Shown: positions 18,765-28,300 of the stretch, piece by piece | How the letters are laid out: each line of letters starts with the position of its first letter | How positions within the stretch are numbered: position 1 is the stretch's first letter | Assembly: GCF_900107965.1 (NCBI RefSeq) | Contig: NZ_FNVU01000001.1 | Location: 310,001 to 374,000 of the forward strand | Direction of reading: 5' to 3' | Length of the DNA stretch: 64,000 bases | Origin: Actinacidiphila yanglinensis | GTDB lineage: Bacteria > Actinomycetota > Actinomycetes > Streptomycetales > Streptomycetaceae | Position numbers and translations under genes: made by a program | The notes under the pieces: model-generated | Database searches by the model: none | What the model was told of the DNA's origin: nothing | The model's input: the letters and a program-made list of their open reading frames with translations, nothing else

Positions 18765-21374
18765 CTACGCCCAGCCCGCCGGGCCGGTGCAGCGCGGCGG
18801 CCAGTGGTGGACGCGCCCCCTGCTGCCCGCCGGGACGTCCTCCTCCAGCGCCTCGGTGAGGGAGCGCAGCGCGGTGCGGTCCTGGTCGTCCGCGGCGGCT
18901 CCCCGAGTGGACGCGCCGCCGGTGACCTCCCGGAGCAGCACCACGTCCGTGCCGCGCGCCGCGTGCACCCCGAGGACGCGGAAGGCGGTGCCCGGGGCGA
19001 AGAGGACCTCGTCGGGGATCGGTGGCGGGACGCCGGGCAGGGCGGGGTCGCGCTCCAGGTGGACCCGCCGGCCGTACTCGGACCAGACGGCGTAGCGGGT
19101 GGCCTCGGACGGGCCGCGCAGGTTCCCGGCCAGCGCGCTGACCGGGCCGGGTGCGCGCAACAGCCGTCCGGGGGCGGCCAGTTCCTTGGGCAGCGGGTCG
19201 CCGCTCCGGAACGCCGGGCCCTGGTAGGGCATCATGCGGGCCAGCCCGGAGGCGATGCACGCGGCGTACGGGCGCAGGCGCGGGTCGCCCGCGCGCAGGG
19301 CGGTGCGCACGGCCTCGTGGGCGAGCGGGCCGCTCCGGGAGGTGAGATAGAGGTGCACGGCGAGGACGTCCACCGGGTTCGGCGCCCACTTCTGCCCGCC
19401 CTCGCCCGGTGGCGCGCCCAGCATCCGCTGCACCGCCTTCTCCTGCGGGTCCCACACGTCGTCGGGGACGAGTTCCCGGAACGCGTCGCGCTCGGCGGCC
19501 GAACTGCGGTACCGGGGGCCGAAGGTGGGGGCCAGCACGGGGCGCGGCAGCACGGCGGGGAAGGCCGCGGGGACGGGTGCCGGTGCGGTCTCCGCCTTCC
19601 GCGGGGGTACGGCGCCGGGTGCGGCGGCGGTTTTCGCGGGAGGCGCCGCGGGTGCGGGCGCCTCGGGCGGTACGGGTACGGGTTGCGCGGGTGCCGGTGG
19701 GGCGTCGCGGCGCGGCGCCGGACCGGGTGCGTCGGGTGCGGGCGCGGCCGGGGGAGCCGGGACAGCCGGAGCGGCCGAGGCGCTCGCCAGGGCGGGGCGG
19801 GCGGACGGGCCGGGCGCGATCGCCCCCGGGGACGCCTTGACCGGCCTTCGCGGCGGCGCCGGGAGAGCGGGGGGACGTGCGGCGGGACGGGCGGGCGCGG
19901 CGGCGCGGGGCGGCCTCGTACGGAGCCGCTTGACGCCGTGCTCGGACAGCAGGCGGCTCAACTCGCGGGCCTGCTCGGTGCCGCACTCGCCGTAGAGGTG
20001 GAGCACGGCGCGCTCGCGTACTTCCGGGCTGAGCGCCGTGAGCAGGGTCCGCAGGGCGGGCAGGGCGTCCGGGCCGATCGGCCGGCCGGGCGTGCCCACC
20101 TCGATCGCGGGGGCGTCGGCGTCGACCGGGCGTTCGGCGAGCGCGACCGGCGCGGTGCCGACACGGGTGACCCGCAGGCCGGCCCGGGTGACCGCGACCT
20201 GCCAGGTGTCGGAGATCCGCAGCACGCCCGTCCGCGCGGTGCCGACCCCCGGCAACGGCGGCTGCCAGCGCAGCAGTTGCGGCGCGGGCGGCGGACCGTC
20301 GACGCCAGGACGGCAGGCGACCGCCTCGACGAAGGGGCGCCACGCCGGGGTGCCGTCGGTGCCGATCAGCACGGTGCGGGCCTGGTGGGCGTCGCTCCCG
20401 GGGGTGAGGTCGTCGGTCATGAGCGGCGAGCCGGTCAGCACCTCGACCTCCAGGCGGAAGGTGTCGGCGGCGAGTTGGCCGGCGGGCAGCAGGTCGCTGT
20501 TGCCGCCGGGCGCGAGGCGGACCGCGGACCGCACGGGCGCGGGCAGGGAGGACAGGACGCCGACCACGTCGTGCGGTGTCAGTTCGATCTCGTCGCCGGG
20601 GGCGCCCACCAGCACCACCGGGCGGTCGGGGCTGACCGGCACGGCGAAGGCCAGGTCGCCGGGGAGCGGCGCGGGGGCGTCGATCGGGCGCAACGCGATC
20701 CCCGCCGGTATGCGGTGCACCGCTGTCTCCCCGCTCGCGGCGGCGGTACGCGGCAGCCGGTCCAGGTCCGCCTGCCATGCGGGTGCGGGCAATTGCCGTC
20801 CCAGTGCCTCGGGTTCACCGCCCGGCGTGAACCGCCACCAGCCGCGGTCCCGTTCGGCCCCGGCCCCGGACCCGGCGCTTGCCGCAGCCTCCTCCCGGTC
20901 CGCGCGTTCGGGTACGAACAGCGAACCGCCCGGCACCAGCAGCGCGGGCCCGTCGGGCGCGACCACCCGCACGCGCAGGCGCTCGGCGATGTTGTGGGCC
21001 ACGGCGCGGCCTTCACCGCGGGGTGCCGCCGCGTGCGAGAGCACCAGCAGCAACTCCTCGTAGGAACCGGGACGTTGGGCCCGCAGCACCTCGTCCAGGC
21101 CCGCCCACGCGCGGTCGCCCTCGGTGCCGATCACCACGGTGAGGGTCGTGTCGCCCCGCGCGGCCATGGCGTAGCCGAGTTCGGCGACCGACATCGGATC
21201 GAGCGGCGGCTCACCGACCGTCCGCACCACGTGGACGCCGTCGATCTCCTCGACATGGACCGAATCCTTGGCGGCCTCGGCACCCTCAGGACCCCGGGTG
21301 CCCCCGGACTCCACCGCGTCCGCCTGTCCGCCGTCCGCCTCGCGACGCGCACGCGTGCCGATCCACCGTCTCAC
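18765..21374 (-). CDS. large protein with ADP-ribosyltransferase-like C-terminal domain
   Basis: The product is about 870 aa with no signal peptide. Residues 1-480 form a mixed alpha/beta region of unknown type. About 130 residues of Pro/Ala-rich linker follow. The last ~250 residues look like an ART fold: a helical start (VDVLAVHLYLTS), MPYQGPAFR (about 715-724, where ARTs have an R/YxG strand), a central strand region, then PDEVLFAPGTAFRVLGV around Glu790. That last piece matches the family signature in which the second Glu of ExE precedes VLFxPGTxFxV. The residue two before Glu790 is Pro, so ordinary arginine-ADP-ribosylation looks doubtful. It is convergent with the ricin-lectin genes. 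GTG 21374 is chosen; TTG 21377 is adjacent. Confidence 0.65.
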   Translation of the reverse strand: MRRWIGTRARREADGGQADAVESGGTRGPEGAEAAKDSVHVEEIDGVHVVRTVGEPPLDPMSVAELGYAMAARGDTTLTVVIGTEGDRAWAGLDEVLRAQRPGSYEELLLVLSHAAAPRGEGRAVAHNIAERLRVRVVAPDGPALLVPGGSLFVPERADREEAAASAGSGAGAERDRGWWRFTPGGEPEALGRQLPAPAWQADLDRLPRTAAASGETAVHRIPAGIALRPIDAPAPLPGDLAFAVPVSPDRPVVLVGAPGDEIELTPHDVVGVLSSLPAPVRSAVRLAPGGNSDLLPAGQLAADTFRLEVEVLTGSPLMTDDLTPGSDAHQARTVLIGTDGTPAWRPFVEAVACRPGVDGPPPAPQLLRWQPPLPGVGTARTGVLRISDTWQVAVTRAGLRVTRVGTAPVALAERPVDADAPAIEVGTPGRPIGPDALPALRTLLTALSPEVRERAVLHLYGECGTEQARELSRLLSEHGVKRLRTRPPRAAAPARPAARPPALPAPPRRPVKASPGAIAPGPSARPALASASAAPAVPAPPAAPAPDAPGPAPRRDAPPAPAQPVPVPPEAPAPAAPPAKTAAAPGAVPPRKAETAPAPVPAAFPAVLPRPVLAPTFGPRYRSSAAERDAFRELVPDDVWDPQEKAVQRMLGAPPGEGGQKWAPNPVDVLAVHLYLTSRSGPLAHEAVRTALRAGDPRLRPYAACIASGLARMMPYQGPAFRSGDPLPKELAAPGRLLRAPGPVSALAGNLRGPSEATRYAVWSEYGRRVHLERDPALPGVPPPIPDEVLFAPGTAFRVLGVHAARGTDVVLLREVTGGASTRGAAADDQDRTALRSLTEALEEDVPAGSRGRVHHWPPRCTGPAGWA

Positions 21375-21649
21375 CAACCGTCACCGCACCCCGCTCGCCG
21401 ATATGTACCACTGAACGCAAACATCACGTGATTCCGCACAGTAACCCAGGTCGATGTCATGCAGGTGCCGCGGCCCGGGCGAGCGGTCCCGCCCGACCCC
21501 GGCCGGCGGCAGCCGACCCGCGACCGCCCTGGAGAGCATGCCCACGTGAAGCGGGGGCCACCGGGCTGCCGCCGATGCCGGGAGAGGTGAGGTCGCCGCG
21601 CACGTCACGGCGCCCGCGGACCGGACGGACCGCGGTCCGCGGGGTGCGG

Positions 21650-22486
21650 TCAGGAGCTCCGGCCGTCGAACAGGACCGGGTTGAGCGGGGTGTCGGGGAC
21701 CTGGCCGATGCCGGTGCCGGGCATCCACGCCCGGTCGTTGACCTGGTGGGCGTTGGTGGGTTCGGTGACGCGGATGTCGGCGTCCATGTAGATGACGGTC
21801 ATCACGCGGCGCGGTACGGCGCCGCGGTTCGGGCCCGCGTGGTGGAAGGTCCAGCCGTGGTGGAAGCTGGCGTCGCCCAGGGCGAAGGGTTCGACGACGT
21901 CCTCGAAGTCCTGCTCGGCCACGGCCTGCTCGATCACCCGCTCCGACTCGTCGGAGATGGGCAGGTCGCGGCCGGAGGAGAAGTGGTGGCTGCCGCGGGC
22001 GAAGGCCAGCGGACCCAGGTCGGAACCGGTCTCCTGGAGGGGCAGCCAGAGCGTGATGGTCCGGTCGGAGGACAGTGGCCAGTAGTACTGATCGGCGTGC
22101 CAGGGGGTGATGCCGCCGCTGGGCTCCTTGTACAGGGCCTGGTCGTGGTAAAGGCGCACGGCGTGCACTCCGAGGAGCCGGGCCGCGATCGCGGCGAGCC
22201 GGGGCGAGAACACCAGCTCCTTCACCCGCTCGTTCTCCCGCCACAGGTTCGACACCTGGAGGAACGCCTTGCCGTAGGTGTCGCGCTCGGCCAGCGGCAG
22301 GTGCTGGGTGTTCAGCCGGATCACCTCGGAGGTGATGGTCGGCTCGTAGCGCGCGATCGTCTCCGGCGACAGCACACCGGAGAGGTGGACGAAGCCGTCG
22401 CGGTTGAGGTCGGCGGTCGCGGTCGGGGTCAACCCCCCGTAGGGGGTGCCCAGTTCGTCGGCAGATGTCTGCGTCGGGGTCGTCAT
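21650..22486 (-). CDS. phytanoyl-CoA dioxygenase (PhyH) family Fe(II)/2OG oxygenase
   Basis: This 278-aa protein has the facial triad clearly visible: His130 and Asp132 in PWHADQYYWP and His216 in FHHAGPNRG, with Arg221 as probable 2-oxoglutarate anchor. The family hydroxylates diverse small molecules (phytanoyl-CoA, ectoine, natural-product intermediates); the substrate cannot be read here. ATG 22486 has GGAG about 10 nt upstream. The neighbours (LLM oxidoreductase upstream on the same strand, ART-like gene downstream) do not define a pathway. Confidence 0.87.
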   Translation of the reverse strand: MTTPTQTSADELGTPYGGLTPTATADLNRDGFVHLSGVLSPETIARYEPTITSEVIRLNTQHLPLAERDTYGKAFLQVSNLWRENERVKELVFSPRLAAIAARLLGVHAVRLYHDQALYKEPSGGITPWHADQYYWPLSSDRTITLWLPLQETGSDLGPLAFARGSHHFSSGRDLPISDESERVIEQAVAEQDFEDVVEPFALGDASFHHGWTFHHAGPNRGAVPRRVMTVIYMDADIRVTEPTNAHQVNDRAWMPGTGIGQVPDTPLNPVLFDGRSS

Positions 22487-22639
22487 GTGACTCGTGCTCC
22501 TCGCGCTCCGGGCGGTCGGGTTTCCGGACTCCACCGTCGCAGCGCCGCCGCGGGTACCGCCACGTCGGCATTGCCCGGTTCCGGTACGCAGTTGCCCTTC
22601 AGCCGGCGCCACCCGGAGCACCGCGCCGCCCGCGCGTCG

Positions 22640-23527
22640 TCAGGCGATGGAGGCGCCCGGGCGCAGCGGGGTGATGACCTCCTTCGTGAGCCACCGGGCC
22701 ACCCCCTGCGGCCAGGGTGACGGGAGGATGAGCACGAGGTGGGTGAACCCCGCGTCGATCGCCGCGCTCGCGGCCTCCCGGGTGGACGCGGGATCGTCGT
22801 AGGACACGGGCAGGGCGATCGAGCGGGTGACGGTCGCGGGATCGCGGCCGATCTCGCGGCAGTAGCGGTCGAGCAGGCCGCTGCGCTCGATGCCGTCGGC
22901 GAGCCCGGTGTCCCCGGGGAAGTTCCACAGGTCGGCGTGCTCGGCGACCACCCGCAGCGTCCGGGACGAGCGCCCGCCGATCAGCACCGGCGGGTGCGGC
23001 CGCTGCACCGGCCGGGGGTTGCCGAGCGCCCCGGTGAGCCGCACGTGCGTGCCCTGGAAGTCGAAGGGCTCGGTCTCCGTCCACAGCCGGCGGATGACGG
23101 TGCACGCCTCGGCGAGCGCGTCCACGGAGTCGCCGAAGTCGTGGTAGGGCAGGCCGTGGCCGTCGTACTCACGGCGCGCGAGCGGGTGGCTCGGCCGCGA
23201 ACCGGCGCCGATCCCGAAGTCCAGCCGCCCGCCCGAGACGATGTCGACGGTCGTGGCGATCTTGGCCAGCATCGCGGGCGGACGGAAGCGGTTGCTGGTG
23301 ACCATGACCCCGACCCGCAGCCGCGTGGTGCGGGCGGCCAGGGCGGACAGGAGGGTCCAGCCCTCCAGGGCGGGGCCGTCGGGGTCGCCACCGATGGGCA
23401 TGAGGTGGTCGAACACCCAGGCGTGCTCGATCTCCGGGACGGTGTCGGCCTCCTGCCACACCCGCAGCAGGTCGGCGTGGTCGACCTGCATGGGCGGGGT
23501 CATGATGCCGAAGCTCACGGGGGTCAT
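22640..23527 (-). CDS. LLM-class flavin/F420-dependent oxidoreductase
   Basis: This 295-aa TIM-barrel luciferase-like protein has typical segments: TTVDIVSGGRLDFGIGAGS, WVFDHLMP and RPHPPVLIGG. Streptomyces members of this type usually use F420 rather than FMN. ATG 23527 sits behind GGAGGTGACGCG, and the ribosome site lies inside the last codons of the aldo/keto reductase gene. The two genes are 4 bp apart and form an operon. Confidence 0.87.
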   Translation of the reverse strand: MTPVSFGIMTPPMQVDHADLLRVWQEADTVPEIEHAWVFDHLMPIGGDPDGPALEGWTLLSALAARTTRLRVGVMVTSNRFRPPAMLAKIATTVDIVSGGRLDFGIGAGSRPSHPLARREYDGHGLPYHDFGDSVDALAEACTVIRRLWTETEPFDFQGTHVRLTGALGNPRPVQRPHPPVLIGGRSSRTLRVVAEHADLWNFPGDTGLADGIERSGLLDRYCREIGRDPATVTRSIALPVSYDDPASTREAASAAIDAGFTHLVLILPSPWPQGVARWLTKEVITPLRPGASIA

Positions 23528-23531
23528 CGCG

Positions 23532-24551
23532 TCACCTCCGTCGCAGGGAAGGGTCGGTCAGTGCGGGCAGGACGGCGTTCTTCTCCTGCGCGGCCAGGTC
23601 GACCCCGGGCGGCACGATCGTGTCGATGGCGTCGAGGACGTCGGCGGGCAGCACCGTGTCGGCGGCGGCCAGTTGGGAGTCCAGGTGCGCGGCGGTGCGG
23701 GGGCCGATCAGCGCGCTGGTGACCCCGCGGTGCGCGGTGACGAAGCCGAGCGCGAGCTGGATGAGGGTCAGTCCGGACTGCTCGGCGAGCTTCGCAAGTT
23801 GCTCGACGGCGTCCTGCTTGGCGGCGTTGGCCGGGATGCCGGTGTCGAAGCGCTGGGGCATGAACCCGGAGCGGCTGGTGGTCACCGGCCGGCCCGCGCG
23901 CACCGCGCCCGACAGCCAGCCCGAGGCCAGCGGGCTCCACGTCAGGACCCCGAGGCCGTACCGCTCGGCGACCGGCAGCACTTCGGCCTCGGCGCCGCGC
24001 TGGAGGATCGAGTAGCCGGGCTGCTCGCTGACGAAGCGGCCCAGGTGGTGCTCGCGGGCCGCCCACTGGGCCTCCACCAGCCGGTGGGCCGGGTACTCCG
24101 AGGTGCCGAAGGAGCGGATCTTGCCGGCCTGCCGCAGGTCGGTCAGCGCCGAGAGGGTCTCCTCGTCGCTGGTGGCCGGGTCCCAGCGGTGCAACTGGTA
24201 GAGGTCGATGTGCTCGACGTCCAGCCGGCGCAGGCTGTTCTCGACGGCGGTGGTCAGCCAGCGCCGCGAGCCGCCCCGCCGGTTGCGCTCCTCGCCCATC
24301 GGCAGGCCGGCCTTGGTGGCGAGCACCACGTCGTCGCGGCGCCCGGCGAGGGCCTTGCCGACCATCTCCTCGGACTGGCCGGCGGAGTACGCGTCGGCGG
24401 TGTCGATCAGGTTGACCCCGGCGGCGAGGGCCGTGTCGACCAGCGCGGTCACCTCGGCCTGGGTGGTGCGCCCGAGCGCCCCGAAGTTCATCGCGCCCAG
24501 ACCCAGCGCGCTGACCTGGACCCCGGTGCGCCCGAGGGTGCGGTACCGCAT
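23532..24551 (-). CDS. aldo/keto reductase
   Basis: This 339-aa AKR has the expected tetrad residues: Asp and Tyr in NLIDTADAYSAGQSE, Lys in VVLATKAG and His in IDLYQLHRWD. It is NADPH-dependent carbonyl reduction by family. ATG 24551 is preceded by GGAAGGAG. It is the first gene of an operon with an LLM oxidoreductase and is divergent from a TetR gene across a 104-bp region containing two inverted repeats, so TetR control is likely. Confidence 0.88.
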   Translation of the reverse strand: MRYRTLGRTGVQVSALGLGAMNFGALGRTTQAEVTALVDTALAAGVNLIDTADAYSAGQSEEMVGKALAGRRDDVVLATKAGLPMGEERNRRGGSRRWLTTAVENSLRRLDVEHIDLYQLHRWDPATSDEETLSALTDLRQAGKIRSFGTSEYPAHRLVEAQWAAREHHLGRFVSEQPGYSILQRGAEAEVLPVAERYGLGVLTWSPLASGWLSGAVRAGRPVTTSRSGFMPQRFDTGIPANAAKQDAVEQLAKLAEQSGLTLIQLALGFVTAHRGVTSALIGPRTAAHLDSQLAAADTVLPADVLDAIDTIVPPGVDLAAQEKNAVLPALTDPSLRRR

Positions 24552-24593
24552 GGGTTTCTCCTTCCATCCCGGACAATGTCATGATGGGAGCGA

Positions 24594-24637
24594 AACGGAA
24601 CGACGCTCCGTTCTCGACAATACGGAACCTTGTTCCG
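24594..24637. promoter_or_regulatory. two TetR-type inverted repeats between AKR and tetR remnant
   Basis: AACGGA-N7-TCCGTT (24594-24612) and CGGAAC-CTT-GTTCCG (24623-24637) are perfect inverted repeats sharing the half-site CGGAAC. They lie in the divergent control region, as expected for an autoregulated TetR that also controls the reductase operon. Confidence 0.72.
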
Positions 24638-24655
24638 CTTTGCAAGGAGGATCAC

Positions 24656-25244
24656 GTGGCGACCTCTGGAGCAGGCGGGGACGGCGGCACCCGCCGGCGG
24701 CGGGCCGATGTCCGCCGCAACGAGGGGGCACTGCTGGAGGCCGCCGCGGCGGCCTTCGCCGAGGTCGGGATCGACGCGCCGGTGCGCGACGTCGCCGCCC
24801 GGGCCGGGGTCGGCGTGGGGACGGTCCACCGGCACTTCCCGACCCGCGCCGATCCGGTGGTCGCCGCCTACCGGCACCAGGTCCAGGCGCTCGCCGTGGC
24901 GGGCCCGCACTACCTGGCCGGCGAGCCGAGCCCCTTCGCGGCGCTGACCGCTGGTCGACGGGTTCGTGGACTTCCTCGCGACCGAGCACGGACTGCCCGA
25001 CGTGCTCGGCCAGGGTGAGGGCTCCGAGACCCTGCACGCCTACTGCCTCGACACGCTCGTGCCGGTGTGCGGCGAACTGCTGGCCGCCGCCGCGCGCTCG
25101 GGAGAAATCGTCCGCTCCGACATCCAGGCGCTCGCGTTCATGCGCGCGATCGGCAACCTGTGCATCGGCGCGAAGGACGACGCGCGCTACGACGCCCGCA
25201 GGATGGTCGCCCTCCCCCTCGCCGGCCTCACGACGGCCGGCTGA
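24656..25244 (+). pseudogene. TetR-family regulator, frameshifted
   Basis: The first part (GTG 24656, AGGAGG upstream) encodes a standard TetR N-terminus with helix-turn-helix VAARAGVGVGTVHRHFPTRA. Around 24950-24962 the frame is lost. The expected ALTRWVDGFVDF continues only in another frame, which then runs to 25244 (FLATEHGLPDVLG... to the end). Restoring ALTRWVDG needs two extra bases (one C and one G next to like bases), a pattern equally consistent with two sequencing deletions. If real, the regulator is inactive and the divergent reductase operon would be deregulated. Confidence 0.78.
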
Positions 25245-25272
25245 CCGGGCAGCCGGACCCGGCCCGAACGGA

Positions 25273-25304
25273 CCGACCCGCCCGGGGGCTTCCGGGCGGG
25301 TCGG
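25273..25304. terminator. hairpin after the tetR remnant
   Basis: Arms CCGACCCGCCCGG and CCGGGCGGGTCGG (13 nt, perfect) enclose a 6-nt loop between convergent genes, 28 nt past the TetR stop. Confidence 0.75.
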
Positions 25305-25329
25305 GTCCGGCCGGTCGACCGGCAGGTCA

Positions 25330-25364
25330 CCGGTGCCGCGCGCGGCGTACGCGCGCGGCACCGG
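25330..25364. terminator. hairpin after the GH2 gene
   Basis: Arms CCGGTGCCGCGCGCG and CGCGCGCGGCACCGG (15 nt, perfect) enclose a 5-nt loop, 22 nt from the GH2 stop. Together with the preceding hairpin it forms a bidirectional termination zone. Confidence 0.8.
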
Positions 25365-25386
25365 GAGCGGGGACGCGGAGGAGCGC

Positions 25387-28300
25387 TCAGCCGCGCGCCA
25401 CCGTGCGCGGCGCGTTGTAGCCCTCCACCCGCAGGGCCGGGTGGCCCGACGGAAGCGCGCCCGACGGCCAGGACAGCGTGAGCGTGCGGGACTCACCGGG
25501 CAGCAGCCACAGGTAGTTGTCGCCGTACAGCGTCGGCAGGACCCGCTGCCCGCTCTTGTCGTCCAGCAGCGAGAGCCGGACCATCGCCGCGACCGAGGCA
25601 CCGGTGTTGCGGACCGTCGCGGTGAGCTGCTGCCGCCCGTCGCCGGCACCGGTCACCCGGCCGACGTCGGCCGACACCTTCGTCTTCTTCGCCGAGTTGA
25701 GCCCCTTCAGGTCGGCCGTCTCGCGGTAGCGCCAGTACGTGTTCTGCGACAGCACGTGGCCCTTGGCGTCGGCGAACTCCAGCCGCAGCAGGTGCAGATC
25801 GGGCAGGTCGTCGGTCCAGCCGGCGGTGAACGCCGGCGCGGTGCCGGACGCGGCGACGTCCACCTTCGCGGTGCGGACGGCCCCGAGCCGGTGGCCGTCC
25901 AGGTCGTACAGCCGCGCGGTGACCGTCGCGCCCTTGACCGCGTTCGGGGTGTGGTTGACCGCGACAACCTGCCACTTGCTCAGGTCGGCCTGCACGTGGA
26001 AGGGCTCGCACGCCTTGCGCGCCCCGTAGTAGACGCCGTTGACGTCGAAGTCGTAGTCGTACGTCTGCCACACGGTGCTGTGCCAGGCCGGGTGGGACAT
26101 CCACAGCATCAGGCCGGTGGCGTCCTGCCACAGGTTGGCGTTCCACGCCTCGAACATGGCCCGGGTGTTCTCGTAGTTGACGAACTGGGCCTTGCGCGTG
26201 AAGTCGTCCAGGTCCGTCGCGGTGTCGAGGCGGGCCTCGATCGCCTCGGCGTAGTGCTGCGGCTGCTGGTTGCCGTTGGTGCTCCAGTCGTGGTGGTACC
26301 ACACGGTGCCGATCGGCCACTCGGTGGAGTCGCCGACGAGGTTGCGCATGCTCTCCGCGGTGGACACCACCGGCATGCCGATCTCGGTGTGGAAGCCGAA
26401 GCTGTGGCTGCCGTAGGTCGACGGGTCGAAGTACTTCGTCGGGTCGACCCAGTTGTAGGGGCCGCCGCCGGTGATGATGCCGCCCGCGGAGTTGTTCTGG
26501 TACAGGGTGCCGGGGGCGAGGTCGGTGACCGCGTCGCGCATGCCGTCGTCGATGGCGGCGGGCGGATTGCCCTCGTTGGCGCCGCACCAGACGACGACGC
26601 TGGGGTGGATGCGGTAGCGCAGCACGGTGTCCCGCGCCTGCGCGTTGTAGACGTCGTGGTCCGGCGGGTCCATGCCCCAGGCGTTGGGGAAGTCGTTCCA
26701 CACCAGGATGCCGTGCTCGTCGCAGGCCGCGAAGAACTCCTCGCGGTCGCTGCAGCCCACCCAGTTGCGGATCATCGTGAAGTTCATGTCGCGGTGCATG
26801 CGCACCGCCGCGTCCATCCGCTCGGCGGGCATGCGGCGCAGCAACTCGTCATAGCCCCAGTTGCCGCCGCGGGCGAAGACGCGCACGCCGTTCACGCTGA
26901 TCTTCAGCGGCTGGGGCGAGTTGTCGACGGACGTCACGTCCGTCCACGTCGTGCCGTCGTCCGACACCTGGATCGTGTACGTCTTGGCGTAGGCCGCCTC
27001 CCACAGGACGACGATCCGGTCGAAGGCGACCGACGCGCCGAGGTCGACCTGGATCCACTGGTCGTCCTGGTAGGCGGAGGACCAGCGGGTGCCGGGGTTG
27101 CCGTCGGTGGCGTGCGCCGCGACGTTCCCGGAGCCGTCCTCGTCGCTGGAGGAGGTGGCGGTCTTGTGCAGGGCGAGGTCGGTGCCCGCGGAGGTGCTGT
27201 CGATCACCGAGAGGGACCACAGCGAGAAGCCGTAACCGGTGGCCCGGGTCGCCAGCGCGAGCCGCACGTAGCGCGCGGTCCGGGCGTCGAAGTCCTCGGT
27301 CTGCAGGCTGGCGTCACCGGCGTTGAACGGCAGCGGCACCGCGGTGTTGTCGACCGCCTTGGCGTCGGTCCAGGTCGATCCGTCGCCGGAGACCTGCACC
27401 ACGTACGACTGCGCGTAGGCCTGCTCCCAGGTGAGGTCGACGCGGTCGAAGGCGACCGAGGAGCCCAGGTCCACCTGGATCCACACGTCGTCCTGCGCGG
27501 CCGAGGCCCAGCGGGTGGTGGGGTCGCCGTCGGTCACGTGGGACGCCACGTTGCCGCTGCCGTCCTCGGTGGAGGAGGCGGTGGCCGTCGCGTGCAGCGC
27601 CAGGTCCGTGCCGGAGGTGCTGTCCACCACCGCGAACGTCCACAGCGAGTAGCCCCAACCGGTGGCCCGCGTCAGGCACTTGACCCGCACGTAGCGGGCC
27701 TGCTGGTCACCGACCTCGACCGGCTGGGTGTACGAGTCGGTGCTCGCCCCGAACGTGATCGGCAGGTCGCCCTCGTAGCCGAACTGCCGGATGCCGAACC
27801 GGGTGGTGCGGCGGTCGCTCTCCTGGCCGCCGATCGAGGCGACGAGCGTGAGGTCGTGCAGGGCTGCGTCGCCGTACCCGTTGGGCCACCACAGCTTCGG
27901 GTCGCTCAGCCGCAGGCGCGAGAAGGAGTCCGGGGCGAAGACCACGTCGGTGCTCGCGCCCCCGGCCACGGTGACCGCCTGGGAGAGCGTGATGCCGTCG
28001 AACGACGCGGTGACCGTGATCCGTTGGGACGCGGTGTCGGCGTTGCGCACCGGGACGGTGATGGTCAGTTCCGCGCTGTTCGTGGCGGGCAGCCCGGGCA
28101 GCTTGGTGTCCACCCGCGCGTCGCCGACGACCGCGTGGCCGGTGGAGCGCAGCCGCACGTGGTTCCAGATCCCGGAGGCGCGGTCGCGCACCGCGGGCAT
28201 CCAGTCCCAGCCCGAAACGGACAGGTACGTCGGGGAGTTGAGGTTCATCTGGTTCGCGCCCGCGTCCACGAACGACTGGCCCAGCGGGCCCTTGTCGCCG

